DNA of 41,645 nucleotides, taken from NCBI GenBank assembly GCA_009787775.1, contig WQSQ01000011.1:1-41645 (forward strand). The letters are read 5' to 3'. Source of the DNA: Treponema sp. (GTDB lineage: Bacteria; Spirochaetota; Spirochaetia; Treponematales; Breznakiellaceae). Below are positions 32,154 to 41,395 of this stretch, one piece after another. Every line of letters begins with the position of its first letter. Positions within the stretch are counted from its first letter, which is position 1. The notes beneath the pieces are model-generated. The model made no database searches. It was not told the DNA's origin and worked only from the letters and a program-made list of their open reading frames with translations. The translations under genes were made by a program, and so were the position numbers.

Positions 32154-33425
32154 TCAGAACACTTCTTCAAGCACATAAAAGACACTTTTATCCGTGCCGA
32201 ATATAACCCTCTTTCCTGCGATAACAGGAGCGGATAAAATTGATCCTTCAGTTTCCATTTGCCACAGCAGCCTGCCGTCACTCGCGGAAATACAAACAAG
32301 CTGAGGCGGAATAAAATCATCCCCGATAAGGCCGAAATAAACACGGCCGTCCGCAAGTGTTGGAGCGGAACTCACAGGAGATGCGAAGATTTGTTCCCAG
32401 CGAAGCTCGCCTGTATTTGCGTCAAAAGCGCGGGCAGTACAGTCTCCGCCTGTGAAGATTACCAAATCCCTCCAGACGGTCGGCGCCATAAAATCAAGAA
32501 TATCGACATTTCTCCAGAAATATTCCCATTCATCAATAAAATCAACGTAATTCAGTATTCCGTCACGGAACTGCCGCCAGACGACTTCTCCTGTATGACG
32601 GTTGTAAGCGTGATAACCAAGATACATTCCTCCGTAGATATCGGCTGTACCCATATACAAAAGATCGCCGCGTATGGCGGAAAAAGAATACCAGACAGCT
32701 TCAAAATCATAATAATCAAGAAACCACAGGAACTCTCTTTTGTTAATATCATATGGGCCGACAAGATCAACGCTTGGACCTGTACCCATGTACATAATAT
32801 CGTCCGACATTAGAAAGGTATAATTTAGCCACCCCGGATTATAAACCCTGAACTGCTCCTCTCCCTGCGGAGAAAGAAAATAAATCGCATCCGCGTCTCC
32901 GACAAAAATGATATAATCGCCGTAGCGCTGTACCTGCGAATTAATCTGGCTCCTTGTCTGAAAAGTCCACATCTCCTGCCCTGTTTCACGCGAAAGCGCG
33001 TAAAGTTTTCCGTCTTTACAGCCGAAGTAAACCTGATCTTTATCCGCATAGGGAATTGAATTAATTTCCGCGCCGCTTTTAAATACCCACCGCATGTAAC
33101 CGCTTTCAACATCAAGCGCGTAAAAGTTTTTGTCATCAGAACCGAAATAAATTGTGTCTCCGATAACAACAGGCGGATTTAGCGATCTGATTATTTCCTC
33201 TCCGGATTGCAGATTGATTTTCCATTTTAATCCAAGCGGCGGCGTAATCCGCGAAGAACTGACACCGCGTCCTCCTTCGCCCCGGAACTGCACCCAGTCG
33301 CTGTTACGCGAGCATGCGCTAAAAAAGAAAATTACAGCTATTATCAAAAATGAATATATATAAAGTATATTACTCGCGTAACATGATTTTAAGTATTTAT
33401 TATTGTTATCAGTCATAGTTTTCAT
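32154..33425 (-). CDS. PQQ-type beta-propeller lipoprotein
   Basis: 423 residues. An unusually long N-region precedes a hydrophobic stretch ending FFSAC, with Cys38 as the probable lipidation site. The rest is made of propeller repeats: DTIYFGSDDKNFYALDVESG, DQVYFGCKDGKLYALSRETG, GELRWEQIF, GRVYFGLIG and GKRVIFGTDKSVFYVLEE, characteristic of PQQ-like (BamB-type) propellers. It is likely a periplasm-facing scaffold, not an enzyme, as no dehydrogenase catalytic site is visible. It starts 21 bp after the TgpA-like gene on the same strand and so is probably the last gene of the MoxR operon. An internal Met4 is a possible start. Confidence 0.85.
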   Translation of the reverse strand: MKTMTDNNNKYLKSCYASNILYIYSFLIIAVIFFFSACSRNSDWVQFRGEGGRGVSSSRITPPLGLKWKINLQSGEEIIRSLNPPVVIGDTIYFGSDDKNFYALDVESGYMRWVFKSGAEINSIPYADKDQVYFGCKDGKLYALSRETGQEMWTFQTRSQINSQVQRYGDYIIFVGDADAIYFLSPQGEEQFRVYNPGWLNYTFLMSDDIMYMGTGPSVDLVGPYDINKREFLWFLDYYDFEAVWYSFSAIRGDLLYMGTADIYGGMYLGYHAYNRHTGEVVWRQFRDGILNYVDFIDEWEYFWRNVDILDFMAPTVWRDLVIFTGGDCTARAFDANTGELRWEQIFASPVSSAPTLADGRVYFGLIGDDFIPPQLVCISASDGRLLWQMETEGSILSAPVIAGKRVIFGTDKSVFYVLEEVF

Positions 33426-33446
33426 AATTGCGTATATTCTCTTTAA

Positions 33447-35789
33447 TTATAAATATGCCAACCCTCTTAAACTTATAATACGTATAAACCATCTGTGTAT
33501 TCCAGGACGGCGGGCTGAGTTAAGTATATTTCGATATTCATCTTTTAATAATTCATTACGTTCATCCAATTCATTCTGATTTTTAAATTCCCGCCATCGA
33601 ATCTCTGAATAAATGTCAGCAAATTTTATTAAACTTGATCGATACATTTCAATTTTTTCCAGATTCTCCATACCACCGTGCTTCCGTGTAATTTTCTTTG
33701 GGAACAATTCTGCGTACTCATGCGCTGTTTTAGACGCGGGCTTAACGGGCCGGCCGTCCGCGGCTAACCGCGCAAGGAGCAGAAGGTAAAGGGAACGTGC
33801 GCCGCTTCTGCCTCCTTTCTTTGAACCGGCGTATAAAATCACTTCGCGGCCGTAGCGGAGAGTATAAGCACAGACAAGAGCGAGAATTACAAGTGTCAAT
33901 ACCGCTCTTCCTACAGCCTGCCACGGAAATTTTTTAACCTGCGAGAAAGTCCGGTTTTGATCGAGAATGGGAATGACAACATCCCAATTGTTAAAATCTC
34001 CCATACCCATCGGCGGAATAGAGAAAGAAGTCGCCTCAAAATCAATCCAGCCGTAGCCGGAAATATAAAACTGTGTCCATGAATGACTGTGAAGATTTGT
34101 AACCATGAACAGGTGCTCAAAAGGGAATTCCTGCAATACCGGGATTTGCCTTTGAAGCAGCGCAAGACCGTTCAGGTGCGCAGGAGTCTGAAGGCTTTCA
34201 GCGGCAAGATAACCTGTAACAACGCGGGAAGGAATGCCGACAAGCCTGCCAAGAAGAGCGAGCGTATTGGAAAATTCAGTACAATCGCCTTCCATATCAT
34301 AAAAAAGAAATTCTTTTAAAGCAGCGATTGAATGATTCTCGCTTACGCTTAAGTTATATTGATAATTATAAAAACTGACAAGCAGCGCGATTATATTTTC
34401 AAGATATGTATTTCCGGATTCAGAAGCGTTTCTAAATATTAATTTCAGATAATCATCGTTTTCTATAATTGAGTCGCGGTTTTTTTTCCAATAATCCAAA
34501 GCATCATTTACATATGTTTCAAATTGATTTCTGTCGCTCTCTTCCAGCGTAACTTCAAGGTATGGAGCGAGCGCGGTTTTTTCATAATCGGATAAAAAAC
34601 GCGTACGCGTATTTACAAGATAAAGAGAATCCTCTGGGTGAATATCGGACACTACCTGATGAATGTAACGCAGAGGGCCCGCGTTATCATGTAATATAAC
34701 AGGATCAGCTGAAAAAGGACGCCATGGGAAATATTTGTGGCGTAAAGTAGAAAGAGAAAATATTTCCTGCCTGACACGCCCTGACTCAAAAACACGTTCA
34801 TTGTTAAACCATGTAACAAAGAGTCTTTGCCCCGCAAGATCATTTACAGGTTCCTCAGGACTTATCTGAAAGCCATTAACCGGATCAAGGATTCCGCGGA
34901 AAGAATTTCCCATATAAACAGGCTCTATTTGGGAGGCGACAATTTTAACCAGATACTGACGGCTTTCTCCGGAGCCTTCTCCATTACCCGGCCACTGGTG
35001 TTCTGAAATACCGCGCAGTTCTCCCTGCCCGTTTTCACCTTCGGGGAGAGTTCTTCTGCCATTGCCCCTTTGAGGTATTCCCCTTTCAGTGCCTGAATCG
35101 ATCCTTTGCGGTATTCGATCTGAAACAAGATTTTCAATTATCATGTTATTTACAAAATCTGCGGGAAGCGCAACAAGCATTACAGCTAAAATTGCCAATG
35201 TGCCGGAAACAAAAACAAGCCCTTCTTTCCATGATCTTGCGCGGCTTTGCGGGTAAAGACAAAGATATATTACAATACTGTGAAATAAAAAAACCACTAA
35301 TGTCCAAACAAGAATAAATTGAGAAAGAACCGAACTCTGCCCTGCGATTTCCTCGCCTGAACGGGAAAGAGAGAGAAGCCGCAGGCAAACCCATGCAAGA
35401 AAAAATGGTTCCAGTGCTGTTATTTTTGCAAACCATAAAGGCAGAGGCATTAAACTGCGATGAAATAATAAAAGAGTAAGTAAAAAACTGATAAAGCCTG
35501 CGATAAACGGCGAAAGTGCGCCTGTGGAAAAACCTGCGGCAATAACAGAAAGAGGAAACAGCAGGATAAAGGCGAGCAGAATCTTTTTCTTTAAGCCTGG
35601 AGCGAACAGCGGCTGGAAAGCGATAATTGCCATAAGCGGGACAATTATAAACCACTGCACCATACCGACACGATCAAAAGAGACAGTGATGCCAGGATGA
35701 ATATAGATTAATGTTATTACGCTGAAGTAGAAAAAAAGCCGGAGAGAAAATAAAATTATCGAAGACGGTTTAACTGTAAAACTGCTCAT
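33447..35789 (-). CDS. TgpA-like transglutaminase-domain membrane protein
   Basis: 780 residues. About six N-terminal membrane helices (to about 220), a large periplasmic region with a transglutaminase-like domain, one helix near 630-650 (VLTLVILALVCAYTL), and a cytoplasmic tail. The catalytic triad is visible: Cys in EGDCTEFSNTLALLGRLVGIPSR, His in HSHSWTQFY and Asp in GWIDFEATSF. A low-complexity Gly/Arg/Glu stretch lies near 235-275. TgpA-type proteins sit next to MoxR and DUF58 genes in many bacteria; the substrate is unknown. The ATG overlaps the DUF58 stop by four bases. Confidence 0.88.
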   Translation of the reverse strand: MSSFTVKPSSIILFSLRLFFYFSVITLIYIHPGITVSFDRVGMVQWFIIVPLMAIIAFQPLFAPGLKKKILLAFILLFPLSVIAAGFSTGALSPFIAGFISFLLTLLLFHRSLMPLPLWFAKITALEPFFLAWVCLRLLSLSRSGEEIAGQSSVLSQFILVWTLVVFLFHSIVIYLCLYPQSRARSWKEGLVFVSGTLAILAVMLVALPADFVNNMIIENLVSDRIPQRIDSGTERGIPQRGNGRRTLPEGENGQGELRGISEHQWPGNGEGSGESRQYLVKIVASQIEPVYMGNSFRGILDPVNGFQISPEEPVNDLAGQRLFVTWFNNERVFESGRVRQEIFSLSTLRHKYFPWRPFSADPVILHDNAGPLRYIHQVVSDIHPEDSLYLVNTRTRFLSDYEKTALAPYLEVTLEESDRNQFETYVNDALDYWKKNRDSIIENDDYLKLIFRNASESGNTYLENIIALLVSFYNYQYNLSVSENHSIAALKEFLFYDMEGDCTEFSNTLALLGRLVGIPSRVVTGYLAAESLQTPAHLNGLALLQRQIPVLQEFPFEHLFMVTNLHSHSWTQFYISGYGWIDFEATSFSIPPMGMGDFNNWDVVIPILDQNRTFSQVKKFPWQAVGRAVLTLVILALVCAYTLRYGREVILYAGSKKGGRSGARSLYLLLLARLAADGRPVKPASKTAHEYAELFPKKITRKHGGMENLEKIEMYRSSLIKFADIYSEIRWREFKNQNELDERNELLKDEYRNILNSARRPGIHRWFIRIISLRGLAYL

Positions 35790-37129
35790 AAATTTACCTC
35801 CGCGTAAAACATTTCTGTTTTTCCGGCGCGGACATTTAACGATTTTACTTTACTTCGGCACAGCAAATCAGGAGGAACTGTAAATCCATTTGAGAAGAAG
35901 TCGCTAAAAAAAAGTTTTTCTGCTTCATTTCCGGTCTTCTGTTCTTCAATTTTCACTTTCATGTTTTCATTTTCAACCTTTAACTGAATCGAAGGAGCGA
36001 ATCTTCCATTTGCTTTTTTGTCTCCGGGCTGCGCCAGAAAAAGAGTCACAGGGCGCGGATTACAGGAAAGAAGAAAAGCAGATAGCCCGAAATCACAGGC
36101 AGTAGAGAAAACATATATGTCGCCGCTGCCCTGCGGAACCTCGGTTTCATTTTGCAGTGAAAAAAATGAAAGCCCGGAAAGTTCTTCAAAGAAAGCATCC
36201 AGATCATTTTGGTTTTCTATCTCCCAGTTTCTTTCCGCCGCGCGTACGTTAAAAATAAAAGAAGAACTTTGCTCCATAAGGCTGCGTATAAAATACATTA
36301 ACTGCGCTTTACAGCGATCCAAAAGCCATAATTCATTAAGTGAAAATCCATGTTTTCTTTTTATTGCAAAATTACGTAAAAAGATTTCTATCCGGCTGAT
36401 CTTTTCCTGATTGTCAGTTGAAATACGGGTAATAAGGGTATCAATCTTATCAGAACTTTTCCAGTTTATATCGCGGAAACGATCTCCGGGAGTGTATTCC
36501 CTCATATGATATCTTTCTATATCGGAAGCAGGTTTATTGCGCTTGTCTTCCGCACCGGTCTGCGGGTTTATTAGAGTCTTCTGTCCAAAGCAGGGAGCAC
36601 TTCTTATATTCGCCGTTTTTTGCTGTGACTGTCCGCAGGAGAAAGAAAAAAACCCGAAAATGTCGCAAAGCCTGCAAAAACCTTCTCCATGGAAAATTCC
36701 TGAAACAGGGAAATCAAGCGGTAACCCAGACGCGCTTTCATTTCTGGGTACAGATGTTTCAAGCAATAAAGGACAGCCGTTATTATTATCCGCGGAGAAA
36801 TCATTTCCGCACGGAAAGAACCTTCCCTTGATAAAAAAGTGCAGGCGAAAAAAAAGAGGGATAGACGTATCAAGACCTGAAATAAATGTCTCTTCCACGG
36901 CGGCGGCTGTCATTGGAAATGGCGGCTTCCATCCTGGTTCCATTGTTTTTAGTTTCTTCGATTTCCACAGACCAATAACAAATAAAACAAGAAGGAGAAA
37001 CAACGCGGAAACAGAAATAATAATTTCATAGGAATTACGGCTGAGAAGGGATCGAATTAATAAAACAAAAGCAACAATGACAACAGCACAGCCAAAAGGC
37101 GTTAAGACAGGCCGAAAGCGTACCTCCAT
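35786..37129 (-). CDS. DUF58 domain protein
   Basis: 447 residues. Two N-terminal helices (about 10-55) are followed by a beta-rich region and a DUF58 domain around ERYHMREYTPGDRFRDINWK, the family signature. DUF58 proteins resemble von Willebrand A domains and are partners of MoxR AAA+ ATPases. The middle is Cys/Phe-rich (GEGFCRLCDIFGFFSFSCG). It starts one base after the moxR stop and overlaps the TgpA-like gene, so the three are translationally linked. Confidence 0.9.
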   Translation of the reverse strand: MEVRFRPVLTPFGCAVVIVAFVLLIRSLLSRNSYEIIISVSALFLLLVLFVIGLWKSKKLKTMEPGWKPPFPMTAAAVEETFISGLDTSIPLFFRLHFFIKGRFFPCGNDFSADNNNGCPLLLETSVPRNESASGLPLDFPVSGIFHGEGFCRLCDIFGFFSFSCGQSQQKTANIRSAPCFGQKTLINPQTGAEDKRNKPASDIERYHMREYTPGDRFRDINWKSSDKIDTLITRISTDNQEKISRIEIFLRNFAIKRKHGFSLNELWLLDRCKAQLMYFIRSLMEQSSSFIFNVRAAERNWEIENQNDLDAFFEELSGLSFFSLQNETEVPQGSGDIYVFSTACDFGLSAFLLSCNPRPVTLFLAQPGDKKANGRFAPSIQLKVENENMKVKIEEQKTGNEAEKLFFSDFFSNGFTVPPDLLCRSKVKSLNVRAGKTEMFYAEVNL

Positions 37130-37130
37130 G

Positions 37131-38129
37131 TTATTCCCGTTTTGATTCTACAGGCACAGTGTTTAAAATACTTTGCAAAGGCGCTTCAGGCGGTATGGAA
37201 GGATCGCGGGTTATTATGCGGTGAGCCATGGCGTGAATAAATATTTCCTTAATTAAATCAATCGGAACATAGTCCATACCGCGGCAAAGCGCAAGGGAAC
37301 GCGCGAGGCGGGAGATACGCACACCGGCGCGGGGACTTGCCGGAGTTTCTATATCGGGATGCTGCCTTGTTATACGGACGCAGTTTACAAGGTAGGCGAT
37401 TACATCGGGATGTATTTGAACTTCATCTACCATTTTTTTCCAGCGGATTAAATCCGCGCTGTCGATGATGCTTTTAAAGTTGTCCCATGCGTCAATCCTT
37501 CCGTGCCGGTTGATTATTTCAGTCTCATCTTCCGCTGTAGGATAACCAAGAGACAGGCGAATCATAAAACGGTCAAGCTGAGGTACTGGAAGCGGAAACA
37601 GGTGAACTCCCTTTAAGTTCATTGTCGCGATAATGAAAAACGGATCTTTCAATCTGTATGATTTTCCTTCTATGGTTACGCTTTGCTCTTCCATTACCTG
37701 GAAAAAACTTCCCTGTGTCTTTGGAGTAAGCAGGTTTATCTCATCGCATAAAACAAAATGAGCGAAAACAGGCCCTTTGTTAAAAATCATCTCCCCTGTG
37801 CTGCCGATAAAGCGGTTAAAACCCAGAATATCCTGCGGAAGAAGATCGACTGTACATTGAACACGGTTAAAGCCTTCCATCCTGACATCGCCGCCGCTTT
37901 CACTGCCGCTTGAGTTTATTACCGCCAAATCCTCAGCTCTCCAGCGTATAGACTGAGCCAGCGCCCGCGCAAGGGATGTTTTCCCCACTCCGTGAGAATC
38001 CGCGAGAATTACATGTCCTCCCGCAATTTGCGCGGCAATAATATATTCCAGTTTTTTGGCGTCTACGGAGATAAGGTTTCTGATATTATTAACAAGCAGG
38101 TCAATTGACGGTTTAATGTTTGAATCCAT
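37131..38129 (-). CDS. MoxR-family AAA+ ATPase
   Basis: 332 residues from the ATG at 38129. The Walker A loop is ADSHGVGKTS, Walker B is FVLCDEINLLTPKTQGSFFQVMEE, and IATMNL with LPVPQLDRFMIRLSLGYP holds sensor 1 and the arginine region. MoxR ATPases act as chaperones that insert cofactors or activate partner complexes, usually with DUF58 and transglutaminase neighbours as here. The start at 38129 is preferred over 38144, whose ATG is part of the extended -10 element. It is the first gene of the operon running to 32154. Confidence 0.92.
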   Translation of the reverse strand: MDSNIKPSIDLLVNNIRNLISVDAKKLEYIIAAQIAGGHVILADSHGVGKTSLARALAQSIRWRAEDLAVINSSGSESGGDVRMEGFNRVQCTVDLLPQDILGFNRFIGSTGEMIFNKGPVFAHFVLCDEINLLTPKTQGSFFQVMEEQSVTIEGKSYRLKDPFFIIATMNLKGVHLFPLPVPQLDRFMIRLSLGYPTAEDETEIINRHGRIDAWDNFKSIIDSADLIRWKKMVDEVQIHPDVIAYLVNCVRITRQHPDIETPASPRAGVRISRLARSLALCRGMDYVPIDLIKEIFIHAMAHRIITRDPSIPPEAPLQSILNTVPVESKRE

Positions 38130-38134
38130 AAATA

Positions 38135-38143
38135 AGGATAGCA
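38135..38143 (-). promoter_or_regulatory. Extended -10 element of the moxR operon
   Basis: Minus-strand TGC followed by TATCCT, then five bases, then the ATG at 38129. Apart from two bases this copies the glyA element (TGC TATCAT, five bases, ATG). The -35 region is weak. Confidence 0.5.
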
Positions 38144-38183
38144 TTAAATCGGTGAAAATATAAGTACATAATAAAACCCGCTC

Positions 38184-38212
38184 TAGTCAGCAATCATTAT
38201 CTCATATACCAT
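38184..38212 (+). promoter_or_regulatory. Possible promoter of the Na/phosphate symporter gene
   Basis: TAGTCA (38184-38189), 17-bp spacer, TACCAT (38207-38212), eight bases before the ATG at 38221. Each box matches four of six consensus bases. No Shine-Dalgarno is present. Confidence 0.3.
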
Positions 38213-38220
38213 AAATATAT

Positions 38221-39930
38221 ATGACCATTGTATTCCTTGTATTGACAATGACAGGCGGCTTGTGCATGTTTATGTACGGCATGAAGCTGATGAGCGACGG
38301 GCTGCAAAAGAGCGCAGGCGAGCGGATGCGAAAAGCGGTAAACTTTATGACAAGTAACCGCTTTGTCGGGGTTTTAACAGGTTTTCTGGTAACAGCCATT
38401 GTTCAGTCTTCATCTGCGGTTTCTGTCATGGTTGTCTCCTTTGTGACAGCGGGGCTTCTGTCTCTTACCCAGTCTATCAGCGTACTGTTCGGAGCGAACA
38501 TAGGAACAACACTGACCGCGTGGATAGTCTCTCTTATCGGTTTTAAAATAAGCATAGACAGCCTTGCAATACCAGCTATAGGCATCGGCTTTATCTTAAA
38601 AGCAATAAACTGGAAACATAAAAGCATCGGTGAGTTCTTATTGGGGTTCGGCTTCCTTTTTTTGGGGCTTTTTTATCTTTCGGACGGAGTGGGACAGATT
38701 AAATTTAATGCTCACGCGATAGAAGTATTCAAGGATTTGGGGTTTACAGCGGTTCTTATCGCTTTTGGTACAAGCTTTATAATGACGCTCATCATCAACT
38801 CATCAACAGCTGCGGTTGCCATGATCATAGTAATGGCGGGAAGCAATATAATAACTTACGAGATGGCAGCTGGTATGATTCTGGGAGCGAATATCGGCAC
38901 AACAACAGACGGCATACTGGCATCTATCGGCGGAACTACGGACGCAAAGCGCTCGGCCCTTTCTCACGTGCTGTTTAATGTAATTCTGGCCTGCTGGGCA
39001 ATTCCCCTTTTAGTACCGGTATTGAAACTGGTTGATATCATAGTCCCGGGGGATCCGCTTGCAATCGCTTACAGCGCAGACGGAAAATTAATAGATAATC
39101 CGGCGATAGGTTTTCATCTTGCCATGCTCCACACAACGTTCAAGGTATTAAATACAATTCTATTCCTGCCCTTTATTAACCAATATGCGAAGCTGCTGAC
39201 ATTTCTTATCCGCGATAAAAAGACAAAAGAGGCTGTTGACACCCATTACAGGTTCGCATACATTACAACATCAGTCGCTGATTCTCCTGAACTGAACATC
39301 GTCCGCGCAGAAAATGAAATTAAAAAAATGTCAGGAATTGTATCAGTCATGTATTCACGTTTTTGCAATGTCCTTCGCAGCATGCACGAAGGCGGCGATT
39401 TTGACAAGGAAAGCGTCGCCTCACTTTGTACGGAACTTCAACAAAAAGAAGACTACATTGATGAAATGCGCGAAATACTGAGCACTATTTTAATAGAGTG
39501 CAGCACGAAGGTAAAACAAAACTCCCAATCAGGAAAACGCATTTCATATCTGCTTCAGATAATAGCGGCGATTGAGTCAATGAGCGATGAATGTTACGCA
39601 ATCAGCCGACTGCTTGAAAAAAGCGTCAGTAAAGACTGCGTTTTTAAGGAAAAGGAAATGAAAAAACTAATTCCCTATGTCGGAATGGTTGAAGAATTCC
39701 TTGTGCTGCTTGAAAACCAGCTTGGACGCACTCCCACTCAGGAACAGAAAGCGCACGCCGCCTCTCTCGAAGAAAGCATCGACAGGAATCGTAAAAAGCT
39801 GCACAAACTGGGACGCAAGCGAATCGAAGCCGGCGGAGACGTTAAAGCGGAACTATTGTTTATCGATCTTGTCCGCCGCATCGAAAAACTCGGCGATTAC
39901 TGTTTTGAGATTTCAGAATCGTACAGGTAA
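38221..39930 (+). CDS. Na/Pi-cotransporter II family protein with PhoU-like tail
   Basis: 569 residues. The membrane part (about 1-330) contains the two inverted repeats of the family: QSSSAVSVMVVSF with FGANIGTTLTAW, and INSSTAAVAMIIVMA with LGANIGTTTDGI, which form the sodium and phosphate sites. The cytoplasmic part (about 350-565) is helical and PhoU-like, probably regulatory. Such proteins import phosphate with sodium across the inner membrane. It diverges from the moxR operon with a 91-base gap and has no Shine-Dalgarno. Confidence 0.92.
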   Translation: MTIVFLVLTMTGGLCMFMYGMKLMSDGLQKSAGERMRKAVNFMTSNRFVGVLTGFLVTAIVQSSSAVSVMVVSFVTAGLLSLTQSISVLFGANIGTTLTAWIVSLIGFKISIDSLAIPAIGIGFILKAINWKHKSIGEFLLGFGFLFLGLFYLSDGVGQIKFNAHAIEVFKDLGFTAVLIAFGTSFIMTLIINSSTAAVAMIIVMAGSNIITYEMAAGMILGANIGTTTDGILASIGGTTDAKRSALSHVLFNVILACWAIPLLVPVLKLVDIIVPGDPLAIAYSADGKLIDNPAIGFHLAMLHTTFKVLNTILFLPFINQYAKLLTFLIRDKKTKEAVDTHYRFAYITTSVADSPELNIVRAENEIKKMSGIVSVMYSRFCNVLRSMHEGGDFDKESVASLCTELQQKEDYIDEMREILSTILIECSTKVKQNSQSGKRISYLLQIIAAIESMSDECYAISRLLEKSVSKDCVFKEKEMKKLIPYVGMVEEFLVLLENQLGRTPTQEQKAHAASLEESIDRNRKKLHKLGRKRIEAGGDVKAELLFIDLVRRIEKLGDYCFEISESYR

Positions 39931-39965
39931 ATTGAATCCCAGCTGAATAAACATCATTCATCTAA

Positions 39966-40004
39966 AATTAAAAAAACGCAGTCTCAGAATGACCTGAAAC
40001 TGCG
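39966..40004 (-). terminator. Rho-independent terminator of the sugar ABC operon
   Basis: On the minus strand, CGCAGTTTCAG and CTGAGACTGCG form an 11-bp stem (one G-U pair) with a 6-base loop, followed by seven T and then AATTTT. It lies about 35 bp past the binding-protein stop. Confidence 0.85.
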
Positions 40005-40038
40005 CTTTAACTAACCAAAAACAGTTACTTTTTACAAA

Positions 40039-41355
40039 CTATCTGGCAAGCCTGTTAACAAGATCCATTACCTGCTGCGCAGCCGCGGCGTTTGTGATAC
40101 GTCCAAAAGCGGCGTTCTGATAGATAAGAAAGAGACCAGAATTCCACTCAGTGTCGTTAGGCATATTGGGGTTAGGCGGTGACGCGTTTTTACCTGCGAC
40201 ATCAAGATACGCAATGATTTTCTGTGTTACAGCATTCGCGTTAGCATTAACCGCAGCTCTTGTCGCCGGTGTAACCGGTACTCCGGGGTCTGCACCCATA
40301 ATCCCCCATACTCTTGGGTCATTCAATCTGAAGTTAAGATATTTTATCGCGTTTTCGGCATTCTTTGTATTCTTGTTAATGCCGATCATCTGGCTCATCT
40401 GCGCCCAAAGTCCTTTGGTAACAGCGGCGTTGGGGAGCATTATTAGATCAAGCTCATCCTGAATCGCGCCTTGATAGCCGTTAAGCTGGTTTGACCAGAC
40501 AAAGGAAAGAGCCGTTCTTCCTGCGATAAGTGACGATGTCGCTTCGTTGGTTTCGGCATAATCAGCGGCAGTCGCAGCGGGAGGAATAACGCCCGCTTCG
40601 CGCCAGCCGGACCACATATCTAAATATCTCTGAACAACGGCGGTTGTAAGTTGAGTTCTTGTACCGTCCCAAACCGGAGTCTGGTTGTCACCTGCCCAGT
40701 AACCAAGGAATACTGAACCCGTTGTTGTAGCGCCGTTATCTGTCATAGCATATGTCCCAGCGGGAAGCCTTGCCTGAACAGCACGGAGCCAAGTATCAAA
40801 TTCCGCCCAAGTCATGTCTACTTTGGGGAGAGGAGCGCCAACCCTTTGCAACAGGGACTTATTATAAACCAATGCCGGCATATTGGTACCCGCGGAGATA
40901 GCGTAAAGCACACCGTCTCTTGTTCCTGCGTTAATAGCTGCCGTATCTACATTCGTCATATTCAAGGCGCCGCTTCTTACATATGGATCAAGAGGGAGAA
41001 GAATATCTGCAATACCAGGCGCGCTCCTGCCATTATCAGGAACATTCAGATTGGTAAACCAGCCGCCAAGCTGAATAATATCAGCCGCTCCACCTCCGCG
41101 GAACTGTGTAAAGAATTTGTTAAAATGCTGATCGGTTCCTGGCGCCGGCTCACCTGCGATAACAATCCCTGTTTCTTCAAGGAAAATGTCGTTTGTAAGC
41201 TGATAATTCCTGATGCGTCCTTCACTACCCCAGAAAGACCAGCGAACGACATTAGACGATGTCGCTGTTGCCGTTGTCTCCTGTTTGTTACCCCCCGCAA
41301 ACACCATACTGAATGCTAAAGCAAACAGTACCATAACCATTAAAGCCTTTTTCAT
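40039..41355 (-). CDS. Sugar ABC transporter substrate-binding protein
   Basis: 438 residues. Signal peptide MKKALMVMVLFALAFSMVFA is followed by GGNKQE, the usual N-terminus of mature treponemal binding proteins; no lipobox Cys is present, so it is probably a free periplasmic protein. VVRWSFWGSEGRIRNYQL, TQFRGGGAADIIQLGGW and YNKSLLQRVGAPLPKVDMTW mark extracellular solute-binding family 1, which captures oligosaccharides. The start at 41355 is chosen because GGAGG lies five to six bases upstream; an earlier ATG at 41367 contains that site. It follows the permease by 32 bases and is the last gene of the operon. Confidence 0.92.
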   Translation of the reverse strand: MKKALMVMVLFALAFSMVFAGGNKQETTATATSSNVVRWSFWGSEGRIRNYQLTNDIFLEETGIVIAGEPAPGTDQHFNKFFTQFRGGGAADIIQLGGWFTNLNVPDNGRSAPGIADILLPLDPYVRSGALNMTNVDTAAINAGTRDGVLYAISAGTNMPALVYNKSLLQRVGAPLPKVDMTWAEFDTWLRAVQARLPAGTYAMTDNGATTTGSVFLGYWAGDNQTPVWDGTRTQLTTAVVQRYLDMWSGWREAGVIPPAATAADYAETNEATSSLIAGRTALSFVWSNQLNGYQGAIQDELDLIMLPNAAVTKGLWAQMSQMIGINKNTKNAENAIKYLNFRLNDPRVWGIMGADPGVPVTPATRAAVNANANAVTQKIIAYLDVAGKNASPPNPNMPNDTEWNSGLFLIYQNAAFGRITNAAAAQQVMDLVNRLAR

Positions 41356-41378
41356 GAAAACCTCCATAAATTTTTATT

Positions 41379-41395
41379 AAGGGTAAACTACCCTT
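41379..41395 (-). other. Intercistronic hairpin between permease and binding protein
   Basis: AAGGGTA-GTT-TACCCTT, a perfect 7-bp stem that overlaps the permease stop codon and is not followed by a T-run. Such a stem could protect the downstream message so that the binding protein is made in excess over the permease (known for malE-type operons; inferred here). Confidence 0.5.

Noticed and set aside
32259-32813. A 184-residue plus-strand frame inside the propeller lipoprotein gene
   Set aside because: Antisense shadow; the minus-strand gene has repeats and a lipobox.
35146-35655. A 169-residue minus-strand frame within the TgpA-like gene
   Set aside because: Out-of-frame shadow of the membrane-helix region; hydrophobic by codon bias only.
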